Part shown: piece by piece, positions 1 to 6,782 of the stretch | Layout: every line of letters starts with the position of its first letter | How positions within the stretch are numbered: position 1 is the stretch's first letter | Assembly (NCBI GenBank): GCA_013698135.1 | Contig: JACCVM010000075.1 | Location: 1 to 15,757 of the forward strand | Reading direction: 5' to 3' | Length of the DNA stretch: 15,757 nt | From: Euzebyaceae bacterium | GTDB taxonomy: Bacteria; Actinomycetota; Nitriliruptoria; Euzebyales; Egibacteraceae | Notes under the pieces: model-generated | Told to the model about the DNA's origin: nothing | What the model saw: the letters and a program-made list of their open reading frames with translations, nothing else | Database searches by the model: none | Translations under genes and position numbers: made by a program

Positions 1-324
1 GCCGTCGCCACGGTGCGCACCCGCCGCGGCCGTCAGCAGGCGTTGGCCGACCCGCGCGCCGCCGCCGTACTGCTCGCCGTGGTGGTCGTCGCCAACGTTG
101 CCACGGTGCCGTTGCAGGCGGTGGTCAGCCGCCGGGCCGAAGCGGCCGCCGACCTGACCGCCCTCGACCTGACCCGTGATCCGGCCGCGTTCCAGCGGCT
201 GCAAGTCGGCCTCACCCGCTCCAACCTGTCCTCGCCACAACCACCCGTGTGGGTGACAACCCTGTGGGCCACGCACCCGTCGGCGTTGGCGCGACTGGCC
301 ATGGGGGAACGATGGCCTGAATGA
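1..324 (+). CDS. M48/Ste24-type membrane metallopeptidase, C-terminal fragment
   Basis: The reading frame is open from the first base of the window, so this is the 3' part of a gene that begins upstream; about 107 residues are visible and it ends at TGA 322-324. A hydrophobic segment (about residues 19-41, rich in A/V/L) is followed by a cytosolic-looking tail. In that tail an RRAEAAADLTALDLT stretch leads to a THPSALARL motif near the end. This E-x-x-AD ... HP-x-x-x-R-L arrangement is typical of the C-terminus of Ste24/CAAX-protease-like M48 zinc peptidases, where the glutamate of the ExxAD stretch is the third zinc ligand. The HExxH motif would lie upstream, outside the window, so catalysis cannot be confirmed. 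The next gene begins on the same strand within 54 bp, so co-transcription is likely. An M48 protease beside a PimB-like transferase is, from memory, a recurrent actinobacterial pairing. Confidence 0.72.
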   Translation, partial: AVATVRTRRGRQQALADPRAAAVLLAVVVVANVATVPLQAVVSRRAEAAADLTALDLTRDPAAFQRLQVGLTRSNLSSPQPPVWVTTLWATHPSALARLAMGERWPE

Positions 325-378
325 ATCCGGGAGATGACACCGGCTCGGCCGGCCAGGCGTGAGCATTCGCGGGCTGTC

Positions 379-1497
379 ATGACCAGAGCCTTGTGGGTCA
401 CCAACGACCTGCCACCACGCAGCGGGGGCATCGAACAGTTCCTCGGCAACCTGCTGGCGAGCTCGAACCCGACCACCACCTGGGTGCTGGCCTCCGATCA
501 ACCTGGCGCCGCGGCCCACGACGCGACGCTGCCCTACGCGGTCCGCCGGATCGGCCGCCGCCCGTTGCTGCCGGGCCCGACGCTCCTGCGCCAGGTCCGC
601 ACCGCGGCCCGTGCCCATGGGGCCGAGGTCGTGGTGTTCGGCGCCACTTGGCCGCTCGGGGAGCTCGCCGCCCACCTCAACTTGCCCTGCGTGGCGTTGA
701 GTCACGGGCTCGAAGCCGGGATGGCCCGGGCAGGGCTGGGTCCGCTGATCCGCCGGGCCACCCGTGGCCTGGACGGGTTGGGCATCCTCAGCGCCTATAC
801 CCGCACGGCGATCGCGCCGTGTGTTGGCGACCCGACGGTGCTGCATCAGTTGCCACCCGGCGTGGACCTGGAAGCCTTCCACCCCGGCGCGGATGGTGCG
901 GGCATCCGTAGTCGGCACGGACTCGGCGGCAGGCAACCGCTGGCGGTCTGCGTCTCGCGTCTGGTGAGCCGCAAGGGCCAAGACGTGCTGATCGAGGGTT
1001 GGCGACGAGTGCAGCGGCGCGTGCCCGACGCCCACCTGCTCATCGTCGGCACCGGCCCACGCCGAGTGGCGCTGCAGCGCCGCGGCGCGGAGCTGGGCCT
1101 TGGCGCGTCCGTCACCTTCGCGGGCGAGGTGGCCTGGGCTGACCTGCCCGCCTATCACGCCGCCGCGGACGTGTTCGCCATGCCCTGCCGGACGCGGCTG
1201 GGTGGGCTGGACGTCGAGGGCCTTGGCATCGTGTATCTGGAGGCCCAGGCCTGCGGCACGCCCGTGGTCGCCGGGCGCTCCGGGGGCGCGCCCGAGGCGG
1301 TCGTCGATGGCCAGACGGGTCACGTGGTGGACGGCACCGACGTCGAGGCGGTCGCCGACGCTGTGGCCGATCTCCTGTCCGACCCGTTCGAGGCAGCGCT
1401 GATGGGCGAGCGCGGCCGGGCGTTCGTGGCCCGCTACTACAGCTGGCCCATGGTGATGGGGCGCCTGGAGGCGATGCTGCGCCAGGCGGCGCACTAA
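379..1497 (+). CDS. pimB: GT4 glycosyltransferase, PimB'-like mannosyltransferase
   Basis: Predicted GDP-mannose-dependent alpha-mannosyltransferase that adds the second mannose to phosphatidylinositol monomannoside at the inner membrane face, starting PIM/lipomannan synthesis. From ATG 379 the protein has 372 residues, normal for the family. Visible motifs: N-terminal WVTNDLPPRSGGIEQF (residues 6-21), the glycine-rich first Rossmann half; SHGLE (108-112) at the HGxE acceptor/base site; SRLVSRKGQD (193-202) with the Arg and Lys that hold the nucleotide-sugar phosphates; and the GT4 E-x7-E signature E280-GLGIVYL-E288 inside the FAMPCRTR...DVEGLGIVYLEA block characteristic of PimB'. An in-frame ATG at 334 would add 15 Arg-rich residues with no family match, and its GGGAG lies against the start codon; I prefer 379, though neither start has a good ribosome site. 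GT4 specificity is hard to read from sequence, so a related acceptor remains possible. Confidence 0.8.
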   Translation: MTRALWVTNDLPPRSGGIEQFLGNLLASSNPTTTWVLASDQPGAAAHDATLPYAVRRIGRRPLLPGPTLLRQVRTAARAHGAEVVVFGATWPLGELAAHLNLPCVALSHGLEAGMARAGLGPLIRRATRGLDGLGILSAYTRTAIAPCVGDPTVLHQLPPGVDLEAFHPGADGAGIRSRHGLGGRQPLAVCVSRLVSRKGQDVLIEGWRRVQRRVPDAHLLIVGTGPRRVALQRRGAELGLGASVTFAGEVAWADLPAYHAAADVFAMPCRTRLGGLDVEGLGIVYLEAQACGTPVVAGRSGGAPEAVVDGQTGHVVDGTDVEAVADAVADLLSDPFEAALMGERGRAFVARYYSWPMVMGRLEAMLRQAAH

Positions 1498-1534
1498 CCT
1501 GCAGTCAACATAGCCTCCTACCGCTTCGCTACAT

Positions 1535-1559
1535 GAGGACACATTTCTCCTCGAGGAAG
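1535..1559 (+). promoter_or_regulatory. Ribosome binding site with flanking complementary copy, upstream of the MDR oxidoreductase
   Basis: GAGGAAG at 1553-1559 sits 7 nt before ATG 1567 and fixes that start. It is abutted by TCCTC (1548-1552), giving the perfect 10-bp palindrome TCCTCGAGGA (1548-1557). A second GAGGA lies at 1535-1539, so TCCTC can pair with it across an 8-nt loop just upstream of the ribosome site. The rest of the short gap 1498-1534 shows no convincing promoter or terminator. Confidence 0.55.
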
Positions 1560-1566
1560 CAGCCAC

Positions 1567-2580
1567 ATGACCGTCCTGCCTGACCGCTTCCGAGCCCTGG
1601 TCGCCGCGAAGCGCGACGACACCGTCGATGTCGGTGTCCGCGACCTGGACGAGTCCGACCTGCCCGACGGCGACGTCACCATCCGGGTCAGCTGGACCTC
1701 GGTCAACTATAAGGACGCCCTTGCGGTGCAACCCAAGGGCAGGGTCGCCGCGATCGACCCGCTGGTGCCGGGCATCGACCTTGCGGGTGAGGTCGTCGCC
1801 GGCGAGGCGGGCGGTGTCGCCCCCGGCGACCAGGTCCTGGTCCACGGTTACGACCTTGGCGTCGCCCACCACGGCGGCTTTGCCGAGTACGCCCGCGTGC
1901 CGGCCGAGTGGGTGATGCCGCTGCCCGAGGGGCTCAGCGCTCGCCAGGCCATGGCCCTTGGCACGGCTGGGTTCACCGCCGGTTTGTCCGTGCAGCGCCT
2001 GCAACACCACGGGCTGCGGCCGGGTACCGGCCCGGTGCTGGTCACCGGCGCCACCGGCGGGGTCGGCAGCACCGCCGTTGGCATCCTCGCCGAGCTCGGC
2101 TACGAGGTTGTGGCCAGCAGTGGCAAGCCCGAGTCAGCCGATTGGCTGCGCAGCCTCGGCGCAAGCGAGGTCATCGACCGTGCGGCGGTCATCGGCGACG
2201 ACAGCAAGCCGCTAGCTCGGCGGCGGTGGGCCGGCGCCGTTGACTGCGTCGGTGGGCAGACCCTGGCCGGGGTCGTGCGGTCACTGGACTACGCCGCGGG
2301 GGTCGCCGTCAGCGGCAACACCGGTGGTGCCGCCCTCCAGACGACGGTGCTCCCGCTGATCCTTCGCGGCGTCTCGCTGCTGGGCATCGACTCCGTGCAC
2401 TGTCCTCACGGGTTGCGGATGGCGGTCTGGCACCGCCTCGCCGGCGACCTGCGCCCCCGCGGCCTGGACGAATCGATCGCGGTCGAGGTCAACGGCCTCG
2501 GCGATGAGCTGGTCGCAACCCTGGACCGGATCGGCAAGGGCGCGATGCAAGGCCGCGCCGTCGTGCGGGTCGGCGGCTGA
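1567..2580 (+). CDS. YhdH/AcuI-family MDR oxidoreductase (acryloyl-CoA reductase-like)
   Basis: NADPH-dependent medium-chain reductase of the YhdH/YhfP/AcuI group. Characterised members reduce acryloyl-CoA to propionyl-CoA; others are simply called quinone oxidoreductases. The 337 residues match the family's usual ~325-340. An N-terminal GroES-like domain (about 1-125) carries SWTSVNYKDALA and PLVPGIDLAGEV, both hallmarks of this branch, and HGYDLGVAHHGGFAEYARV. A Rossmann domain follows with the nucleotide-binding VTGATGGVGSTAV (near residue 160) and an SSGK motif that likely contacts the NADPH 2'-phosphate. A VIDR motif, a DCVGG motif and an SGNTGG motif come later, as in YhdH. The zinc ligands of alcohol dehydrogenases are absent, consistent with zinc independence. 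The start is supported by GAGGAAG. The gene stands alone: 69 bp after the mannosyltransferase, and tail-to-tail with the ABC permease 10 bp away. The physiological substrate cannot be read from context. Confidence 0.85.
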   Translation: MTVLPDRFRALVAAKRDDTVDVGVRDLDESDLPDGDVTIRVSWTSVNYKDALAVQPKGRVAAIDPLVPGIDLAGEVVAGEAGGVAPGDQVLVHGYDLGVAHHGGFAEYARVPAEWVMPLPEGLSARQAMALGTAGFTAGLSVQRLQHHGLRPGTGPVLVTGATGGVGSTAVGILAELGYEVVASSGKPESADWLRSLGASEVIDRAAVIGDDSKPLARRRWAGAVDCVGGQTLAGVVRSLDYAAGVAVSGNTGGAALQTTVLPLILRGVSLLGIDSVHCPHGLRMAVWHRLAGDLRPRGLDESIAVEVNGLGDELVATLDRIGKGAMQGRAVVRVGG

Positions 2581-2590
2581 GCCCTGTGCG

Positions 2591-4108
2591 TCAACCCCGC
2601 CGCAGCCGGCGCGACAGCAGCACCCACGCCACGCCGAGCAACAGGACCGTCATCCCCGCCAGGATCCCCAGCAGGTACACGGGCGCCGCGCTGCCCCGCA
2701 GCATTTCGCCGCGCAGCATCGCGATTCCGTAGGTGGCCGGCAACAGGTGCGCCAGGGCGTCCAGGGCCGGGACGAACCGCTGCGAGCTGAGGATGAACCC
2801 GCTGAAGAAGATGCTGCTCAGCAACGCCAGCATCGCGTACTGGACGGCCTGGCTGTCGCTGCCCGACAGCAGCGCGATCACGAATCCCATGGCGATCGAC
2901 GCCGACAGCACCGCCACGACGCTGCAGGCCAGCAGCCACCATGAGCCGAGCATCGGCACGCCCAGCCCGGTGACCAGCAACAGGACAAGCACCGCCGAAA
3001 CGCCGCCGCCGAGCAGCAGGTAGGCCAGGAACTTGCCCGCCAGCAGCTCCGCGGTCGACAGCGGCGCGACCCGGAACAGCTCGGTGGTCCCAAGCTGCTC
3101 CTCGCGCACGGTGGACAGGCCGATGAAGGTGACGACGAGGTGCTGCAGCAGGAGCACCACGACCGCCGGTGCGTAGAAGCCGGTCAACCCGATGTCGATG
3201 CCGGCCGCTCGCCGAGCAATGCCCGCGAAGGGGCTCACGATCACGTCAGCGGGCAAGGCGCGGAGCGCCGCCACCGCCACGCCCAGCCGGTCCAGGTCGG
3301 CGGTCAGCTCGTCGAGCGCGGCGGGAGCCACGGCAGCGGCGGGAGCGTTGGCCAGGCCCTCGGCCCCCCGCGTCGCCTCGGCGAACAGCCGCAACGCCGC
3401 CGGGCGGGAGTCACTGCCGGTCCCCACCTGACGGTCGAGGCGCTGGAGCGCGCCCGCGGTGATCCCCAGGCCCGAGCGCACGGCCGACAGGTCGGCATCC
3501 AGCAGCTCCAGCTGGGCACTGGCCTCGGCCGCGTCGCCGGCGGCGGCCGCCTTGCGGAAGGCGACGACACGGTCTTGGGCGGATCCCACCCGCTCCTGCA
3601 CGTCGGTGGCCAGCTGCTGTGCCTCGACGACGAGCGCTCGCGAGACCTGCTCGTTGATCGCCTCGGCGGCCTGCTCGGTGGAGATCTCGACCGCTCGGGT
3701 CTCGATCGGGTCGATGTAGTTGTGGTACAGGGTGATGACGGCCTGCTCACCCTGGCGGACGCTTCCGGTGGGGTCGTCGGGGAAGACCACGACGATGTCG
3801 AGTTGCCCCCGGCGCAACCGCTCCAGTGCGGCCTGCTCGTCGTCGCTGATGTCGGTGATGTTCAGCCTCCGGCTGCTGGTGTCGGCGAAGCGCTGAGCAA
3901 GGGCGGTCAGCCGACCGCCCTCCGGGGCGACGATCGCGGCCTGAACGGGCGGGTCCTCGTCGCGAAGGCCAGCCCCGAACAGCAGCAAGATCAGGAAGGG
4001 TCCCAGCACCAGCGTGACGACCAGGCGAGGCTGGCGGACGATTTCGACGAGTTCCTTGCGCACGAACGCTTGCATCCGAATCGTCGACCGTGCGACGTCA
4101 GCCATCAT
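2591..4108 (-). CDS. ABC-2 type exporter permease
   Basis: Membrane subunit of an ABC exporter, 505 residues. One N-terminal transmembrane helix (about residues 29-47, LVVTLVLGPFLILLLFGAG) follows a short cytoplasmic KELVEIVRQPR segment typical of ABC-2 permeases (YhaP/YbhR/NatB type). A large soluble domain of ~260 residues comes next, with an Ala/Glu/Gln-rich, probably coiled-coil stretch around 160-215. The C-terminal part has about five further helices (near 312-333, 355-385, 392-417, 423-443 and 476-498). Its stop TGA is only 10 bp from the stop of the convergent oxidoreductase. The start overlaps the ATPase stop as ATGA (4105-4108), so the two subunits are translationally coupled. A second ATG follows immediately at 4105. 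The family exports drugs, lipids, peptides or sodium; nothing here identifies the cargo. Confidence 0.85.
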   Translation of the reverse strand: MMADVARSTIRMQAFVRKELVEIVRQPRLVVTLVLGPFLILLLFGAGLRDEDPPVQAAIVAPEGGRLTALAQRFADTSSRRLNITDISDDEQAALERLRRGQLDIVVVFPDDPTGSVRQGEQAVITLYHNYIDPIETRAVEISTEQAAEAINEQVSRALVVEAQQLATDVQERVGSAQDRVVAFRKAAAAGDAAEASAQLELLDADLSAVRSGLGITAGALQRLDRQVGTGSDSRPAALRLFAEATRGAEGLANAPAAAVAPAALDELTADLDRLGVAVAALRALPADVIVSPFAGIARRAAGIDIGLTGFYAPAVVVLLLQHLVVTFIGLSTVREEQLGTTELFRVAPLSTAELLAGKFLAYLLLGGGVSAVLVLLLVTGLGVPMLGSWWLLACSVVAVLSASIAMGFVIALLSGSDSQAVQYAMLALLSSIFFSGFILSSQRFVPALDALAHLLPATYGIAMLRGEMLRGSAAPVYLLGILAGMTVLLLGVAWVLLSRRLRRG

Positions 4109-5070
4109 CGTGCCGTCTCCTGGATGAGCTGCACGAACACGTCGTCGAAGGTCGGCACGTGGTGGCGCAGCGACACCAGCGGCACGTCGTGCTCATCGAA
4201 CCAGTCCTGCAGCCATGCGGTGGCGTCGTCGGCGTCGGCAACGACCAGCCGCAACCCGCGCCCGTCGGTGCGGGTGCGCTGTGCCGACAGCATCCCGCGC
4301 AGCGCGCGGATGCGGCCCACCAGCGGGTCACCCAGCGCTTCGGCCGCCACGACGTCCACCAGGTCGCCGCCGAAGGCGGTTCGCCGCAAGGCGTCGGGGG
4401 TGTCCCGGGCGATCAGACGACCCTCGACCAGCACGCCGACCTCGTCACAGTCGGCCGACTCGCCGACGTACTGGGTGGTCATGAATACCGTTTTGCCCTG
4501 GGCCTTGAGGTCGGTGAAGCGTTCCCAGAACTTGCGTCGCAGCATCGGGTCGATGCCGGCGGTCGGCTCGTCGAGGAAGATCAGGTCGGGCTCGTGCAGC
4601 AAGGTGGTGGCCAGCGCCAGGCGGCGCTGCATGCCTCCTGACACGTCGCGCAGCAGCTTGCCCCGGTGCGGGGTCAGCTCCACGAAGTCCAACACCTTGG
4701 TCAGGCGCCGCGCCCGGCGCAACGGCACCCCGTACAGCGAGGCGACGAAGGTCAGGTTCTCGTGCAGTGACAGGTGCGGGTACAGCCCGGACAGCTGCGG
4801 CATGTAGCCGATCCGGGCGCGGTCACGGGCGGTGAACGACGTCGGCGGCATACCGAAGACGCTGACCTCGCCGCTGGTCGGGCCCTCGATGCCGGTGAGC
4901 AGGCGGACCGTGGTGGTCTTTCCCGATCCGCTGGGGCCGATGAACCCGAAGATCGTCCCGGCGGCGACCTCCAGGTAGACGTCGCTGACGGCGGCCTGGT
5001 CGCCGTAACAGCGGGTGAGAGCGCGCGCGGTCACGACGGGCCCGGCTGTGTCCGCCTCGTTCCTGCTCAT
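4105..5070 (-). CDS. ABC exporter ATP-binding protein
   Basis: ATPase partner of the ABC-2 permease, 321 residues. A complete nucleotide-binding domain spans about residues 12-235: Walker A GPSGSGKTT (45-53), Q-loop in YMPQLSGLY (89-97), signature VSGGMQRR (143-150), Walker B LIFLDEPTAG (163-172). The switch position normally held by histidine reads MTTQYVGE (198-205), so glutamine replaces the H-loop histidine. I recall the same TTQYVGE form in other ATPases of this subgroup, so it may be a lineage trait rather than damage. A C-terminal extension (about 240-321) is of the kind seen in CcmA/DrrA-like subunits. The start at ATG 5070 lies in the last copy of a 14-bp tandem repeat, with AGGAG only 3 nt upstream, so ribosomes may arrive by coupling from the overlapping minigenes. 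FGGY kinase lies 76 bp upstream on the same strand. Confidence 0.87.
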   Translation of the reverse strand: MSRNEADTAGPVVTARALTRCYGDQAAVSDVYLEVAAGTIFGFIGPSGSGKTTTVRLLTGIEGPTSGEVSVFGMPPTSFTARDRARIGYMPQLSGLYPHLSLHENLTFVASLYGVPLRRARRLTKVLDFVELTPHRGKLLRDVSGGMQRRLALATTLLHEPDLIFLDEPTAGIDPMLRRKFWERFTDLKAQGKTVFMTTQYVGESADCDEVGVLVEGRLIARDTPDALRRTAFGGDLVDVVAAEALGDPLVGRIRALRGMLSAQRTRTDGRGLRLVVADADDATAWLQDWFDEHDVPLVSLRHHVPTFDDVFVQLIQETAR

Positions 5071-5084
5071 GGGCTCCTGCTCAT
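5067..5084 (-). CDS. Possible minigene 2 (MSRSP)
   Basis: Five codons plus TGA: ATG AGC AGG AGC CCA TGA. It ends in an ATGA overlap with the start of the ABC ATPase, whose own protein also begins MSR because both lie in copies of the same repeat. It contains the AGGAG that would serve as the ATPase ribosome site, so translating this minigene would pass through it. Translation is unproven. Confidence 0.25.
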   Translation of the reverse strand: MSRSP

Positions 5085-5098
5085 GGGCTGCTGGTCAT
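5081..5098 (-). CDS. Possible minigene 1 (MTSSP)
   Basis: Five codons plus TGA: ATG ACC AGC AGC CCA TGA. The stop overlaps the next ATG (5084) as ATGA. There is no clear ribosome site in front of it. A TAGGCT (TAnnnT -10-like) lies 9 nt upstream of the ATG, but no matching -35 is visible. The frame is certain, but translation is inference only, and a chance product of the tandem repeat is the simplest alternative. Confidence 0.25.
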   Translation of the reverse strand: MTSSP

Positions 5099-5146
5099 GG
5101 GTCGGCGAGCCTAACCGGTCGCTGTGTCCGCCGTGGCCGTCTGCCG

Positions 5147-6667
5147 TCAGCAATGACGGAGCGCGGAGCTGGCGCGAAAGGCGTCGAACACGGCGTCGTA
5201 GACGTCGGCGGTCTGGGCGTCGGGCAGGCGGTGGGCGCGCACCGTCACCGTGGCCGCCGCCTCGTCGATGTCGGTGAAGGTGCCGAGCGCCACCATCCCC
5301 AGCAGGGCGGCTCCGAGTGCGGTGCCCTCGGCGCGGTCTGGGACGCCGATCTCGCGACGGAAGACATCGGCCATCATCTGCAGCCACAGCGGCGAGTCGG
5401 TGAAGCCACCGGTGGCGCGGAACGCCGAGGGACTGACCTGCAGAGCGCCCATCGCCTCCACCACGGCGCGCAGCTGCAGCAGCACGCCCTCCATCGCCGA
5501 ACGGATCAGGTGCCCCCGGCCGTGGCGCAAGGTCAGCCCGAGCAGCGCCCCTCGGGCCGAGGCGTTCCAGTCCGGGGCTCGTTCGCCGGTCAGGTAGGGC
5601 AGGAACAGCAGCCCTTCGCTGCCTGCGGGGACGTCCGCTGCCATGGCGGTCATACGCTCGTATGGGTCCACGCCCGCACCGCGAGCGGCATCGGTCAGGT
5701 CGGTCAGCACTGCGTCACGCAGCCAGCGCAGCACCAGCCCGCCGTTGCTGATCGGCCCGCCCACGATCCAGCGGTCGTCGGTCAGCGCGTAGGTGAACAA
5801 GCGTCCGTGAGGATCGGTGTCTGGTGTGGTGGTCGCAACCCGCACCGCGCCGCTGGTGCCGATGGTGCAGGCAGCGATCCCCTCCGCAGTCGCCCCGACG
5901 CCGAGGTTGGCAAGGCAGCCGTCGGCGGCGCCGACCACGACGCGCAGGTCGGCGGGCAGGTCGCAGCGGCGCGCCTCGGCGGGGTCAAGGCCCGTCAGGA
6001 CCGTGGTGGTGGGCACCGGCCGCGACAGCTGCCCGGCGTCGACCGAGGTCAGCCGCAGGGCATCGGCGTCCCAGTTCCGTTCACGAAGGTTGAACAGTCC
6101 GCTAGCCGACGCCAGCGAGTGGTCGACGACGGTCTCACCGCACAGCCGCCGCAGCAGCAGCTCCTTGAGCGACACCCAGGAGGTGGCACGATCGAAGGTC
6201 ACGCGGTCGTGCTCGCGGAACCACAGCAGTTTGGCCAGCGGCGACATCGGATGCAGCGGCGTGCCGGTGCGCTGACCCAGTCGGATCCCGGCCGGATCGT
6301 GGCGCAGGCGGCTCGCTTCAGCCGCCGCCCGCGAGTCGGCGTAGGTCAGCGCTGGCGTCAGCGGCGCACCGTTCTCATCGAGAGCCAAGAGGCTGTGCAT
6401 CGCCGCCGACAGTGCGACACCGCTGAGCGCGCCGCCGGCCGAGCGGACCTGCGCGACCGCCTTGGTCACTACGTCCAGCGCCGCGTCGCAGACGGTTCCG
6501 GGATCCTGCTCGGCGTAGCCGGGCCGTGGCGTGTGCAGCGGATACTCGCGGGACACGTCGGCCCACACCCGCGAGTGCTCGTCGTAGGCGACCGCTTTGG
6601 CGGTGGTGGTCCCCAGGTCCAGGCCCACGATGACTGGCGTGCCCGATGGACCCGGCGGGTGGGGCAT
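5147..6667 (-). CDS. gntK: FGGY-family carbohydrate kinase, probable gluconokinase
   Basis: Predicted cytoplasmic ATP-dependent sugar kinase, best matching the bacterial FGGY gluconokinase branch (gluconate to 6-phosphogluconate). From ATG 6667 it has 506 residues, normal for FGGY enzymes. The N-terminal ATPase-fold phosphate loop is GLDLGTTTAK (15-24). The region LSAAMHSLLALDENG followed by TYADSRA (109-114) and TPLHPMSPLAKL (136-146) is characteristic of gluconokinase rather than xylulokinase or glycerol kinase. VVGAADGCLANLG (244-256) contains the likely catalytic base Asp249, and the adenosine-side motif IGTSGAV is at 269-275. A TTG two codons upstream (6673) is an alternative start; both have only AAGGCG-like sequence upstream. 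The gene follows an MFS sugar-type transporter by about 115 bp on the same strand, which fits uptake plus phosphorylation. Xylulokinase-like specificity remains possible. Confidence 0.8.
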   Translation of the reverse strand: MPHPPGPSGTPVIVGLDLGTTTAKAVAYDEHSRVWADVSREYPLHTPRPGYAEQDPGTVCDAALDVVTKAVAQVRSAGGALSGVALSAAMHSLLALDENGAPLTPALTYADSRAAAEASRLRHDPAGIRLGQRTGTPLHPMSPLAKLLWFREHDRVTFDRATSWVSLKELLLRRLCGETVVDHSLASASGLFNLRERNWDADALRLTSVDAGQLSRPVPTTTVLTGLDPAEARRCDLPADLRVVVGAADGCLANLGVGATAEGIAACTIGTSGAVRVATTTPDTDPHGRLFTYALTDDRWIVGGPISNGGLVLRWLRDAVLTDLTDAARGAGVDPYERMTAMAADVPAGSEGLLFLPYLTGERAPDWNASARGALLGLTLRHGRGHLIRSAMEGVLLQLRAVVEAMGALQVSPSAFRATGGFTDSPLWLQMMADVFRREIGVPDRAEGTALGAALLGMVALGTFTDIDEAAATVTVRAHRLPDAQTADVYDAVFDAFRASSALRHC

Positions 6668-6696
6668 GGCCAAGGTCTACCACGCCTTCCACCGAC

Positions 6697-6718
6697 GCTG
6701 GCGCTGGCGCTGGCGCTG
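6697..6718. repeat. Hexanucleotide tandem repeat GCTGGC
   Basis: Three perfect GCTGGC units plus a partial GCTG on the + strand, within the MFS-gntK gap and about 30 bp upstream of the kinase start. A six-base unit would not shift a frame if it expanded. It could alter spacing in the leader. Confidence 0.75.
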
Positions 6719-6757
6719 CATATCGGGCGGGTGCCGCAGCGGACACTGGCGTCCGAA

Positions 6758-6775
6758 CCCGCACCCGCGCCCGCG
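6758..6775. repeat. Hexanucleotide tandem repeat CCCGC(A/G)
   Basis: Three adjoining units, CCCGCA, CCCGCG and CCCGCG, in the same MFS-gntK gap. Between the two repeat tracts lies a short dyad, CGGAC (6740-6744) and GTCCG (6751-6755), with a 6-nt loop. There is no T-run, so it is not a convincing terminator. I see nothing else in this ~115-bp gap. Confidence 0.65.
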
Positions 6776-6782
6776 CCGGCGC

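Larger units (their letters stand above)
5061..5102 (-). repeat. Three 14-bp tandem repeats spanning the ABC ATPase start
   Basis: Two identical + strand copies of TCCTGCTCATGGGC (5061-5074 and 5075-5088) and a third with 11/14 identity (5089-5102). Read on the - strand, each copy carries an ATG (at 5098, 5084 and 5070). Because 14 is not a multiple of three, each ATG is in a different frame from the next, and the frame opened by one ends at a TGA overlapping the following ATG. The last ATG is the ATPase start. Confidence 0.9.

Noticed and set aside
334..378. Upstream ATG for the PimB-like gene
   Set aside because: The added 15 residues are Arg-rich and unrelated to the family, and GGGAG abuts the ATG with no spacing.
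3140..4807. 555-codon + strand open frame antisense to the ABC permease and ATPase
   Set aside because: It crosses two real genes and their ATGA junction. Its composition is Arg/Gly/Ser-rich without motifs.
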